This document shows, piece by piece, positions 34,781-44,942 of a stretch of DNA of 64,000 nucleotides. Numbering within the stretch: position 1 is the first letter of the stretch; every line of letters starts with the position of its first letter. Source of the stretch: Chlorocebus sabaeus (lineage: Eukaryota; Chordata; Mammalia; Primates; Cercopithecidae). The notes beneath the pieces were generated by a model. It was given only the letters and a program-made list of their open reading frames with translations, had not been told where the DNA came from and did no database searches. The stretch lies in contig NC_132910.1 in the NCBI RefSeq assembly GCF_047675955.1, positions 90,856,923-90,920,922 on the forward strand, written 5' to 3'. A program made the translations under genes and the position numbers.

Positions 34781-34852
34781 TTATGGGAACAAAGACTTAT
34801 TCTTCATTTAGATTTAGACTTAGTTATGGGAACAAATACTTATTCTTCATTT
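34781..34852 (+). repeat. 43-bp tandem duplication, about 1.7 copies
   Basis: 'ttatgggaacaaagacttat...cattta' at 34781 recurs at 34824 with one difference ('aagact' against 'aatact'). The sequence is otherwise unique. Confidence 0.9.
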
Positions 34853-34864
34853 AACTAAACCAAA

Positions 34865-35148
34865 AATCCAACCTCAAGTTATTTACATTCTCACTTTTTG
34901 AAAATACTGAGATCATATGTAGTTTTATATTCTATCTTTTTTCACTTATTACAGCGTGGACATTTCCCTATGTTATCAAACACTCTTCTAAAATACTTCA
35001 ATAGCCATGAAATATTCTTTCAGTTGAATATACCATAATGTACTTAACCAATTCTCTACTTTTGGTCATATAGGTCTTTTTTTCCAATTTTTCACCACTA
35101 TAAATAATGCTATAGTGAACATCCTTATACATATATTTTTTATCACAT
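34865..35148 (-). mobile_element. L1M-type 3' region, first part
   Basis: 'gtttttttttccaatttttc', 'accactataaataatgctat' and 'agtgaacatccttatacata' are the complement of a common old L1 3' UTR. The sequence continues after the Alu as 'ctaattatgtactcaggaaa'. Confidence 0.65.
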
Positions 35149-35158
35149 CTCTAATTAC

Positions 35159-35160
<2 letters not shown>

Positions 35161-35193
<33 letters not shown>

Positions 35194-35444
35194 AGATGGA
35201 GTCTCACTCTGTTGCCAGGCTGGAGTGCAGTGGCATGATGTCAGCTCACTGCAACCTCTGCCTCCCTGGTTCAAGCAATTCTCCTGCCTCAGCCTCCTAA
35301 GTAGCTGCTACTACAGGTGTGCACCACCATGCCCAGCTAATTTTTTTATATTGGCCAGGACGGTCTCGATCTCTTGACCTCATGATCTGCCTGCCTCGGC
35401 CTCCCAAAGTGCTGAGATTACAGGCGTGAGCCACCACACCTGGC
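35161..35444 (-). mobile_element. Alu SINE with internal deletion and target duplication
   Basis: A poly-T of about 30 starts at 35162. The Alu body runs to 'ccaccacacctgg'. About 35 bp normally holding 'agtagagacggggtttcacc' is missing after 'aatttttttatat'. The target duplication 'ctctaattacgt' (35149-35160) / 'ctctaattatgt' (35445-35456) is within the L1M. Confidence 0.95.
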
Positions 35445-35456
35445 CTCTAATTATGT

Positions 35457-35575
35457 ACTCAGGAAAACATTTCTTTAGGTAGAATCATTAGGTCAAGGAG
35501 TTGGACTACCTTTGAGGAGCTCTCCACATATTATTAAATTATTCTATACCCATTTTTCATGTGTTCCATACTAAT
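35457..35575 (-). mobile_element. L1M-type 3' region, second part
   Basis: 'tttctttaggtagaatcatt' and 'aggtcaaggagttggactac' continue the L1 fragment interrupted by the Alu. Confidence 0.6.
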
Positions 35576-35790
35576 TTCTCAAATATCTGGTGACACAGTT
35601 TGAAATTGCCTATGAGAAAACCCATTGTCAAATTGATTGGAAGCAGCAACTTCTATGATCTATGTAAATCTACTGTTATCACAACAGGATGGATTATTTT
35701 TCTGCCTGTATGGAGCAGATCACCAAGTTTCCATTCATATTAATTAGATGAACTGTCTGTTACAAAGGTTGTGAAACATATGTATTAGGC

Positions 35791-36133
35791 CAGGGGTCCC
35801 CAATTCCTGGGTCATGGACTGGTACCAGTCTGTGGCCTGTTAGGAACCAGATGGCACAGTAGGAGGTGAGTGGCAGGTGAGTGACCATTATCACCTGAGC
35901 TCCTCCTCCTGTCAGATCGGCAGTGGCATTAGATTCTCATAGCAGCACAAACCCTACTGTGAACTGTACATGTGAGGGATCTAGGTTGCATGCTCCTTAT
36001 GAGAATCTAATGCCTGATGATCTGAGGTGGAAGAGTTTCATCCTGAAACCCTCCCCTTGGCCAACCCCTGGTCTGTGGAAAAATTGTCTTCTAGGAAACT
36101 GGTTGTTGGTGCCAAAAAGGTTGGGGACCACTG
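35791..36133. mobile_element. MER1B-type hAT-Charlie DNA transposon, both ends intact
   Basis: This is a 343-bp element with terminal inverted repeats 'caggggtccccaa' at the left and 'ttggggaccactg' at the right. Internal phrases 'ggtaccagtctgtggcctgt' and 'gagaatctaatgcctgatga' agree with the Charlie-group non-autonomous element I know as MER1B. A perfect 8-bp target duplication 'tattaggc' flanks it (35783-35790, 36134-36141), as expected for hAT. It encodes no transposase. Short frames within are not genes. Confidence 0.92.
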
Positions 36134-36183
36134 TATTAGGCAGCAAGCTAACCTAAGTAAGCAGGGCCCTGCTGCGAGGCACA

Positions 36184-36188
<5 letters not shown>

Positions 36189-36221
<33 letters not shown>

Positions 36222-36460
36222 AGACGGAGTCTCGCTCTGTCGCCCAGGCTGGAGTGTAGTGGCCGGATCTCAGCTCACTGCAAGCTCCGCCTCCCGGGTT
36301 CCTGTCATTCTCCTGCCTCAGCCTCCCGAGTAGCTGGGACTACAGGCGCCCGCCACCTCGCCCAGCTAGTTTTTTTTTTGTATTTTTTTAGTAGAGATGG
36401 GGTTTCACCGTGTTAGCCAGGATGGTCTCGATCTCCTGACCTCGTGATCCGCCCACCTCG
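36189..36460 (-). mobile_element. AluYR-type SINE (Old World monkey variant), 5' truncated, with target duplication
   Basis: Poly-T of more than 30 (36186-36220) is followed by 'gagacggagtctcgctctgt'. The variants 'gtggccggatctcagctcac' and 'gcgcccgccacctcgcccag' mark cercopithecid AluY lineages. CpGs are mostly intact. It ends at 'gcccacctcg', missing about 45 bp of the 5' end. The target duplication 'gcgaggcacaccttt' is perfect (36174-36188 and 36461-36475), so the insertion is young. A 129-codon frame running into it is an artefact. Confidence 0.95.
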
Positions 36461-36559
36461 GCGAGGCACACCTTTCTACCATACACCACCTGAAGAACAG
36501 AAGAGGCTGAGAGCAGGAGAACACCAGGCAGGGAAGGTGGCCTGGACATTGGTACTGGC

Positions 36560-36757
36560 CACTTCCGAGTTCAAAATATGACTGTAGCATGGTAGCTGGG
36601 TAACTGATAACAACAAAATGTGCCAGGGTCATTTTTATCATTTATATAATGTGGACAATAGTGCCCATATTCAAAAGATGTGTGAGGGTTAAGTGAGATA
36701 AAATGCTTATCCCAGTACTATGTGAATTGTAGGCATTCAGGAAGTATTTACTTTTTT
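36560..36757 (+). mobile_element. MIR SINE
   Basis: 'tagctgggtaactgataac', 'tttatcatttatataatgtg', 'gacaatagtgcccatattca', 'gtgtgagggttaagtgagat' and 'aattgtaggcattcaggaag' are in MIR order. Confidence 0.85.
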
Positions 36758-36954
36758 AAATGATTAATTCCCTGCTCACAACTGCCTATGGAGTTCAGTA
36801 TTTGGAGAGTTGATAAAACCAGAAACAAACCATCTATTTGGGACCAGTATTTAAATTTTGCACAGCTTTCTTAGCCCTTTCTTTTGGTAAAGCAATTGGA
36901 AGTCAGGATAAACATCATCACCATCATCATCACCATCACCATCATCACCATCAT

Positions 36955-37260
36955 GAGCATCAGGATCAACATCATCACCATCATCTTCACAATCACCATC
37001 ATCATCACCATAGCCATCACCATCATCACCATCACCATTACCATCATCACCATCATGAGCATCAGGATCAACATCATCACCATCATCTTCACAATCACCA
37101 TCATCATCACCATAGCCATCACCATCATCACCATCACCATTACCATCATCATCATCATGAGCATCAGGATCAACATCATCACCATCATCTTCACAATCAC
37201 CATCATCATCACCATAGCCATCACCATCATCACCATCACCATTACCATCATCATCATCAC
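36955..37260 (+). repeat. Three tandem 102-bp units inside the CAT/CAC array
   Basis: Units begin with 'gagcatcaggatcaacatca' at 36955, 37057 and 37159, exactly 102 bp apart and near-identical. Each carries the same marker interruptions: 'gagcatcaggatcaa', 'cttcacaat', 'catagccat' and 'cattaccat'. This requires duplication of blocks rather than simple slippage of triplets. Confidence 0.95.
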
Positions 37261-37510
37261 AATCACCATCATCATCATCACCACCACCAGCACCATCATC
37301 ACAATCACCATCATCACAATCACCATCATCATCATCACCATCATCACAATCACCATCATCATCATCATCACAATCACCATCATCATCATTACCATCATCA
37401 TCACAATCACCATCATCATCATCACCATCATCATCAGGCTCAACATCATCACCATCATCATCACAATCACCATCATCATCACAATCACCATCATCATCAC
37501 CATCATCATC

Positions 37511-37771
37511 ACAATCACCATCATCACCATCATCACCATCATCACCATCATCATCACAATCACCATCATCACCATCATCACCATCATCACCATCATCATC
37601 ACAATCACCATCATCACCATCATCACCATCATCACCATCATCATCACAATCACCATCATCACCATCATCACCATCATCATCACAATCACCATCATCACCA
37701 TCATCACCATCATCACCATCATCATCACAATCACCATCATCATCATCATCATCATCACTATTATCATCAGG
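37511..37771 (+). repeat. 45-bp higher-order units inside the CAT/CAC array
   Basis: The marker 'acaatcacc' recurs at 37511, 37556, 37601, 37646, 37682 and 37727. Spacing is 45 bp except one 36-bp step, so one unit lost nine bases. Units are otherwise (CATCAC)-type triplets. Confidence 0.93.
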
Positions 37772-37795
37772 ATCATCATTAGCATTATCACCGTC

Positions 37796-37826
<31 letters not shown>

Positions 37827-37835
37827 ACATTGCTA

Positions 37836-39159
37836 TCATTGTGGCAAATATGGGAGTAGAGGCCATGGAGACAATGGCTCAGTGACTGAGCTGCTGCTGA
37901 AGCTGTACCTCCTGTTCTGTGATTAGTGCTGAGTTCCTGGGGTAAGTTCTGGGCCTCAGGCCTCCTGAAATCCTCACTCTGCCCCTCTGGGCAACAGGTT
38001 TGCTAGAGGAAGAATCAGGCCTCATGCTTTTGAGTCTCAGGAGTCCCCTTATTGGCTCTAGACATATCAGCAGGGCTTCTATGCCAGGGTAAGTGTTCTC
38101 CACACCTAAGAACAGCATCTGCTCCATCAGAATTGGAGCTTTCTTTGAAACCATTCCTTCCTTTGAGTGACCACAAACAAAAAGAAAGCAGCTGCAGAGG
38201 TACACACAAACATCAAGATGTTAGTAGGATGGCTGCTTGCACTGGGCAGCACAGGCTCACTCCAGGAATCAGCTCTACATCTCAAACGCTAATCAGGGAG
38301 GAAGCCAGGAATCCCAATTTCAGTTCCAGTTAATGAATGGGAGAGAAGAATCAGAACTCTGTTTTGTTTTTCCACCAAACTGATGACATCATCTTTACTG
38401 TGCCACATGAAGCACAGCCCTGATTCTGAAGAGCAGAATAAATAGTTTGCGTAGTATGTCTCCTTAAAGTGCTCCAAAACCAGGCAGGGCCTGGGGGTAT
38501 TTACCTTGATCCTTCCTATTCAGCTGAAACTGTAGAACACATGACAGGAGGAAAAAAAACACATAGCTTTAAGATGAATGAAAAAGATCAAATATATTGG
38601 ACATTGTGTGGCTTTGTCTTTGGAATATCATTGAGTGTTAAAGAACTCATATTGCTGGCTTCTTCCTTCTTAGAAAATCAGTAAATGATTCCTCATTATG
38701 CAAGTCAGTCAAATTTTATTATTACTTGTACCTTAAGATTCTATGAATACGACCACTGTCAGGAATAGATAAGTTTCACACTGAAGGTTATGTGATGGAC
38801 CACTGACAAAGGCAGAAAGAAACCCCGAACTCCAGCTGAGAACCCTGAACTGAATTGGGACTGCAGAGGCCAGCCCTCCACCTCAAAGGCAGGACCTACA
38901 ACCATCCTTGCCCACCCTCCACCCCTGCGCTCTTTCATAAAGACACACAGACAGAGTACCACTGGCTGTGGCAGCCAGGACTGGAGCAACAAAGATCATG
39001 AACTGTGGCTGCTGCCTGTGTCACTTCTCTTGTGGGTCTGCAGCTTCTGTGTGTCTGCATGTGCATGTTGGCATTCTTGGTCCTTGGTGTTTGCATGTGG
39101 GCTCTGCTCTGGGAAGGAGGCAGTAGAACAAGGGTGGAATTGAAGGTATCGGCAGCTTC
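37836..39159. other. Unique non-coding sequence
   Basis: Frames of 60-108 codons occur on both strands with heavy overlap. No exon or repeat is recognised in about 1.3 kb. Confidence 0.5.
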
Positions 39160-39416
39160 TAAGCCTAGTGCCCTGGATCATCACTCCACCTTCCTTCACT
39201 CCGCTCTGCTGTTTCTTTGTTCCATAGCACTTACAACTGTCTAACATACTATGTGATTTACACTCATTCATGATGTTTAATGTCTGCTAGAACGTAAGCT
39301 GCACAAGGGCAGAATTTCTATTCTTTTTTATCCACTCACAGATTTAAGCACCTAGAGCAGTGGCTGGCACAAAACAGGCACTCTATAAATATTTGTTTAA
39401 TAAATGAATGTTTATC
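39160..39416 (+). mobile_element. L2 LINE 3' end
   Basis: 'ctagaacgtaagctgcacaa', 'gggcagaatttctattcttt', 'agcacctagagcagtggctg' and 'ggcactctataaatatttgt' are the classic L2 3' terminus, ending in 'aataaatgaatg'. Confidence 0.9.
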
Positions 39417-39971
39417 AGCCATTCTAATTTAGATTCTAGTTAAGCAATTGATAGGGCTGCAGGCCAAGACCTGTTCACGTGTTTGAAATATTTACCCTCA
39501 CCCCCAGCCTTTAGGCTCAAAGCTGCTCCCGGTCTCCACAAAGCAGCTGGCTGTCCACAAAGCAATCACTGTCACTTGGTAAAATTGAGGAGGAAGTAAA
39601 ATATTTACTGAAGCAGAAATTCTGGGGGTTCAGTAGCCTGGGTTGTTTTCTCTTAACATCTGATGACCATTGACTTCCAACCCCACCTTGGAATTTATTT
39701 CTGAAGGACATAAGCCAGGGTATGATTCTGATCTACGATTCAAGAATATTCAAGGTTTTTGTTATACCTGCAAATCGCTCATATTGCCACTAACTGCAAT
39801 CAGAAAAGATCCTACCTTAAATGCCTTTCTATCCTCAGAATGCCTCACACATTTGTTTTCAGTAAATGTTTGAGAATGATCTTGAAAGTATGTGAGAGAA
39901 CAGAGAATAAAAATAGAATCAAGCCCAAGCTGGGGATCTCTCAGCTTCTCCCAGTTGCTGAGAGGTAATAA
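39417..39971. other. Unique non-coding sequence
   Basis: Nothing recognised. Confidence 0.5.
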
Positions 39972-40060
39972 TTAGGGTAACTATATAATTTTTCACCCAA
40001 GCCAGGACAACTGGCATAAACTGGGACTATCTTGGGACGATTATACAGATGACTCTCTTA
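39972..40060. mobile_element. Possible internally deleted DNA transposon fragment
   Basis: 'attagggtaactatataatt', 'cacccaagccaggacaactg' and 'cataaactgggactatcttg' resemble the ends of a common fossil DNA element ('...accatataatttatc...aaaccgggac'). Family not assigned. Confidence 0.4.
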
Positions 40061-41270
40061 GGTATAATCAGCTTCAATCATATTAGAAGATGGGAAAGGA
40101 CTAGCAAAGATTAGTGCCTCTGACATGTTAAAAGCTCTGTGGTTTGCATCCTATTCAGTTTGCATTCAAGGGTCACAGATGTTGATCAAAATATTCATAT
40201 TGCCAATTTGCACTAATTTCACTAGTTTGTAAGTATCAAGCAAGACTGTTCAATAAATGACCTAGCAAATTAATCTATTTTCCCCCATTAGTTTCTGACT
40301 TTTTAGCATGACAATACCAGACACCCTGTTAAAGAAAAGGCCCTTCAAGCTGTGTAACTGACGTGTTCGGACTCCTCCTTGGAGACGCATCTGTCTACTT
40401 ACCACCCCCGCCCCAGCCCACGTACCCCTTCCATCCCAACCAGGCCTCTATTTTTCAGTTCTTGCAGTACAATCAGAATAAGTGAAAAAGGACCCTGATT
40501 TTCCAGAGGGACCATGCAGTCTGAAAAGGTATGTCTTCAACATCATTAGCAGTTCATCTTCTAAAACCTCAGGGCAGCCCCTAGGCAGCCCCTCCTGCAG
40601 CACCCCGCCCCCTTCCACCGCCACCCCTCTCTTTTGGTGTCGGCTTATCAAATTAATGAAGCCTATCTAGACGGGAGGAACTTGGGGTAGAAGACATGGC
40701 TTAAGAGCAATTCAATGCAAGCCCCTCCCTCTTAAAAAAAAAGAATAATGGGAAAAAAATTAGAATTTCTTTCTCTTACAATAGGAAGAGGAAAGGGAAA
40801 TGGTGTTGGGGGTGGGGTGAGGGGTGGCTGTGATTGTCTCCTAGTTCCCTGAAGGAGGAGATGTCTATTTACTTTTTCTGGCTGAACATTTGCATGTTAA
40901 AAAGGCACAGTTCCTTTGTGGGCAGGATTTATCAGGGCCACATTTTCTACTTGATAGGGCAGAGTGCTGGGTAAGGACTCCAGGTAAAGGATAAAGCAAC
41001 TTCCTACGACCTTCCCTCTCACCTTTTTATAAGACAGTCCCCTCTATCACGCAGAGAATCTGGGAGGCCAGATTTCGTGGCCCTGTGTGTTTGTGCAGCA
41101 CGTTGGCGGGTGGCAGGAGGCAGAGCCCACCCTTGGCCGCAGGCAGCCATAGGCTGGGTGGTAGCTTCCTCCTGCAAGGCACAGAGCACAAGTCAGTGCC
41201 ATTAGAGCCTCCCCAGTCCCCTGTATCCGGAGAGGCAATTTGCAGCGCGAGGTACAAAACACATCAACAT
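40061..41270. other. Unique non-coding sequence
   Basis: Includes CpG-bearing stretches near 40360-40430 and 41095-41150 and a G-rich run at 40805-40828. No repeat, exon or promoter can be supported. Confidence 0.5.
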
Positions 41271-41276
41271 CTCTCA

Positions 41277-41299
41277 TCACGTCACTGACCTAAATATAG
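41277..41299. promoter_or_regulatory. CRE-like and MEF2-like motif pair
   Basis: 'tcacgtcac' (41277-41285) contains a CRE-type core, and 'ctaaatatag' (41290-41299) fits the MEF2 consensus YTAWWWWTAR. The two are four bases apart in unique sequence. Motif presence alone does not show function. Confidence 0.25.
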
Positions 41300-43980
41300 A
41301 CAATGACTTCAAGGAAGAGGAGGAAAAAAAAAAGGTGCACATTCTTTTATACCTGCAAATGCTGCCGAGCTCTTCAAACAAGCACTGGCAATGAGGAACA
41401 ATAGATAACCAGTCAGATGTGAAGGGAGAAGAGAGGAGGGATGGGTGTTCTAGGATGATTGCTGTGATAAGGCCATTATAGTTTCTCAGCGGAACATCAA
41501 TCCTCATTTGTAACCCGGGGTCTGGATATCACTTTGGGAGCAGTTTTGTGTCCCTTGTCGGCTTTTCCATGGGAGCCCTGTGGGAGGAAGCGGGTATCTG
41601 TCGCAGATCTTCTGGCTAAACTGGGCTGGCCTCTTCACTGGCTGGGCTGGGTCTCTAATTCAGAGAAGCTTTTTCCTTCCCACGTGAGAAGAGTGTGCTG
41701 TTGGTGTCTTTGTTACTGAGCAGCCTCCCCTGGCATCCACTTGAGCCATCCTGACCCCGGCCCCCACCTCAGCATCCCAGGTCAATGTCCCTTCCACCCT
41801 GGAAAGCCGACATGGGCTGGCTTGCTTGTGTATGCCACGAGGCGTATCAGTAAAGGGTAGTTTTCCCTCACAGTGTGAATTCAGAGTTGGGTCGAGACTT
41901 TTAAAGCTGTGTTCATAAGAGTGCTTACCTTCTTATTAACTTGGGGATTATTCACCTGCTGGGTGAACAGAGGGCCATATTAGAAGCTTTTATGAACACG
42001 AATCGCATAACTAGGGACCTTGGGAAAGATACCTGAACAAAACATTAAGTATGGGTAGACCGGTGGCTCAGCAATTAGGACACAATTGTGGACAATCAAT
42101 TGCTGAGGAATTGTCACATGGCTCTCACATATTTCGAATGCTCTTCCTGTTCCCTCAGACAACTATCTGCATAAGAACAGCCTGCACAGAGGCTCCCTGA
42201 GTGTAACATAATTGCCTGCTGTTAGGGAACCAGCAAGCCTCTTCAGATTTAAGCTGTCCAGAACTCCATCATTTAGGTTGAAACACAAACCCATGCTCTT
42301 TTGTGTTAGCAAAACATCCACAAATGCAGCCATCGGTTTGTTGCTTCAGAGAACACAGACTCGACCCTTGCAGACACATAGTGCAGCATCACACAAAGAT
42401 CCCTCTCCCTTTGGAAAAAGAATGGAAAATAATCAAAAGAATGCCACTCTCATACAAGATAGGGAAGCTAAAGGCACCACTGAAAATGAAATACAATAAA
42501 AAACAATGGAAGAATCCCAACAAGAGTTGAGGACAAAAAGAAAGTAAGCGAGAAGTTCTAGGTAAAAATGAGTAACAACAATTCAGAAAAGGATCTGGCT
42601 AAAGCAGAGCTGTGAGTGCCCAAGGTTAATACAGAGTCTGATGTGCACGACAGGACTGTCTTGGTAGCTTCCCTGGCACAGTGACCTCTGGTACTTACTG
42701 TTCTTCTGGAAAGTGAGGCGAAATCAGAACATGGAAAATAGGGAGGTGTATGTATTCAGAAATAAAGACACCCAAAGAGTGACAGAAAAAACGGCATTAG
42801 ATTTCAAATACCAGTTTAAGATGACCACAACCAGAACAGGAATCTAGCTGCTCTATAATGTGTAATAGGAACGGTTCTCAACAATGCCATTCACCAACAA
42901 AGACTGACTGCTGAGGGTTTCTGAAAAGGAGCTGTGGACTGGGTTAAGGTGAAGATGCTAGAAGATCCTGACACAGTAACAGGAATGCCTTTTTAGAACC
43001 TGTGCTTCTATTGGATTTTGGCTTCTCTACGCAGATTCCTGGAAACAGAGTGTCTGGGATCGGTGAATGCAATTAAAAATTACAAAGGACTAGAGAGGGG
43101 AAAAAAAAAAAACAACAAAATAATTTGGTCAAGAAGAAATATGCCCAGAGTCATTTTTTTTCCAATCCAATATCTTTGTTAATTAAGCATTTTTCCAATC
43201 TATGATGAGAATACTAATAATAATCTAATACTATACTACTCATTACTAATAAAACATATTTATGAAGTGGAAATATAATGTGCCTATTTCCAAAATGTGG
43301 TTATAAATGACTTACTCTAAGCCACAATTTAAAATGGTTTGAGAAATGAGTCTTTAATAAAGAATTGATGAGGATGATGACTGCTGATAATAATTCTATT
43401 TGGTAAGATTATGTGGTTTGCTATGGCAATTTGAGCTGAGGTGATTGCCTCAAAAATTACTGCAAGTAACTACTATAAGGAAATTTAATTGATGATAAAT
43501 ACACTGATGGTGTGTCAACTCTTGAAAAAGCAAGCCTGTAACTGAAGAATCCAGCATCATTTCATCTACGGATTCTATTCATAGTTATTACGGTGCTGCC
43601 AAGATGTTATTTGTCTGGCACACTTGCACATAGTAGGGATTTAAAAGGTGAGTGCATAAGCACCTATAATTGGTCCTCTATGTAGGTTCCTACATAAAAT
43701 TATAGTTAATCATAAACCCATTAACATTTAGAAAAAAACCAATTATAGCATGGCTTAGGATGGAGCTGTAATAGCGTTTGTGATAGTCAGTGACGTGCAT
43801 GCTCCACATGGTCAGAAAGCCTTGATGTTAGGACACCAGGATCTAGCCTGAGCTTTTTAAAAAGAATGAAACAAAGTAAAACAAACAAATACAACCCAAA
43901 CACACTACCAAAGTTCACTTTTCTTTTTAATGGTATTACTACACTAATAGGCCAGGGTGTGCTTGAGCAAAGCATTTGCT
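41300..43980. other. Unique non-coding sequence (about 2.7 kb)
   Basis: No interspersed repeat is recognised. A poly-A-like patch lies at 43098-43120. Short frames carry no recognisable domain. Confidence 0.5.
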
Positions 43981-44280
43981 AGAACTTCTCTGTCCATCCC
44001 TTTAAACACAGAGCTAAGTGTCCTAGTGGACCTGTACAGATATCACATACACATTGAATCCTACTAAAAGACTGGATTCAATGTCTGGAAAGTGGAACTC
44101 CACGGAATAAACAAAGCCCTGAGCATCATGGAGTTGAAAGTCTAGAGATGCCAAGCAAATTAACAAATACTTAAATACAACATAATAAATGATAAATGTT
44201 GCAATGAAAGTGTGGAGTAGGCACTTCATGTAGATGAAGGTTGAAAATGGGCAAGAGAAGGCTTTGCAGAAGATGCACTT
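43981..44280. mobile_element. Ancient interspersed repeat, left half
   Basis: 'gccctgagcatcatggagtt', 'gaaagtctagagatgccaag' and 'aagagaaggctttgcagaag' resemble the old repeat suspected at 2640 and 33240. The text resumes at about 45140 with 'cctgagttaagccttaaagg', so later insertions split it. Confidence 0.5.
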
Positions 44281-44436
44281 CTTTTTTTTTTTTTTTTTTT
44301 AAACATAGTTTTATTATAATGAATTATGGTCTTTACTCACAAAACAAAAATATACATGGAACATTGACTTCAAGGGTTGGTTAGGAAGTGGAAATCCGGT
44401 GGCCTCTCCCATTGTCACGGTCCAGACATAGGCCTA
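44281..44436 (-). pseudogene. Retroposed mRNA 3' end (processed pseudogene fragment), parent unknown
   Basis: On the minus strand, about 130 bp of non-repeat sequence ends with AATAAA (44310-44315), then nine bases, then a 19-base A tail (poly-T at 44282-44300). This is the layout of a retrotransposed, 5'-truncated transcript. It sits between halves of an older repeat whose flanks ('agaagatgcacttc' left, 'agaataggtgattcc' right) may be diverged copies of one target site. It contains no substantial frame, so only 3' UTR was copied. The source gene is not recognised. Confidence 0.6.
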
Positions 44437-44449
44437 AGAATAGGTGATT

Positions 44450-44538
44450 CCATGCTTGAGCCTGGGAGGTGGAAGTTGTGGTGAGCCAAGATCGTGCCAC
44501 TGAACTCCAGCCTGGGTGACAGTGAGACCCTGTTGAAA
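44450..44538 (+). mobile_element. 5'-truncated Alu, right monomer only
   Basis: It starts at 'atgcttgagcctgggaggtg' and runs to 'gtgacagtgagaccctgttg'. 'aataggtgattcc' before it and 'aaaaggtgattcc' at 45132-45144 are a target duplication. The whole GGAA microsatellite and second Alu therefore lie inside this element's tail. Confidence 0.85.
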
Positions 44539-44627
44539 GAGGAAGGAAGGAAGGAAGGAAGGAAGGAAGGAAGGAAGGAAGGAAGGAAGGAGTAAGGGAG
44601 GGAGGGAGGAAGGAAAGAAGGAAGGAA
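44535..44627. repeat. (GGAA)n microsatellite, left block
   Basis: About 20 GGAA units with GGGA variants and a single T at 44593. It derives from the tail of the truncated Alu. GGAA arrays are known binding platforms for ETS-family factors, though no activity can be inferred here. Confidence 0.95.
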
Positions 44628-44907
44628 GCGCTGGGTGCAGTGGCTCACGCCTGTAATCCCAGCACTTTGGGAGGCTGAGGCGGGTGGATCACAGGGTCAG
44701 GAGATCAAGACCATCCTGGCTAACACGGTGAAACTCCGTCTCTACTAAAAACTTAAAAATTAGCCGGGTGTGGTGGCGGGCGCCTATATTCCCAGCTACT
44801 TGGGAGGCTGAGGTGGGAGAATGGCGTGAACCCAGGAGGCGGAGGTTGCAGTGAGCCAAGATCACGCCACTGCACTCCAGCCTGGGCAACAGAGCAAGAC
44901 TCCATCT

Positions 44908-44940
<33 letters not shown>
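44628..44940 (+). mobile_element. AluY-type SINE inserted in GGAA array
   Basis: A full-length Alu runs from 'gcgctgggtgcagtggctca' to 'aagactccatctca', with a poly-A of about 30 (44911-44940). It carries AluY-like 'gatcaagaccatcctggcta' and 'aatggcgtgaacccaggagg'. GGAAG sequence on both sides hides the target duplication. Confidence 0.95.

Positions 44941-44942
<2 letters not shown>

Larger units (their letters stand above)
36911..37835. repeat. CAT/CAC trinucleotide array (about 0.9 kb) with higher-order units
   Basis: About 925 bp consist almost wholly of CAT, CAC and CAA/AAT-interrupted triplets, with G nearly absent from the + strand. Two higher-order layers are present: three 102-bp units (36955-37260) and later 45-bp units (37511-37771). 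All three + frames and at least one minus frame stay open, because the repeat cannot make stops easily. This gives His-rich, Ile/Thr-rich and Met/Val-rich conceptual products. The His-rich frame contains no ATG at all (it opens at TTG at 36838). It is therefore a microsatellite/minisatellite, not a gene. Confidence 0.95.

Noticed and set aside
37511..37771. Spaced 45-bp repeats resembling a CRISPR array
   Set aside because: The spacers are themselves CAT/CAC triplets, so the periodicity is that of a higher-order satellite.
36838..37782. 314-residue histidine-rich protein with a signal-peptide-like start
   Set aside because: The frame opens at TTG, contains no ATG, and is produced by a CAT/CAC array that is open in other frames too. 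The signal-like start is a chance hydrophobic stretch upstream.
36871..37866. 331-codon Met/Val-rich antisense frame with a true ATG
   Set aside because: Composition is fully explained by ATG/GTG triplets, the complement of CAT/CAC. No non-repeat domain is present.
40360..41150. CpG island or promoter
   Set aside because: CpGs are scattered and not dense enough, and no GC-box cluster, TATA box or first-exon structure is visible.
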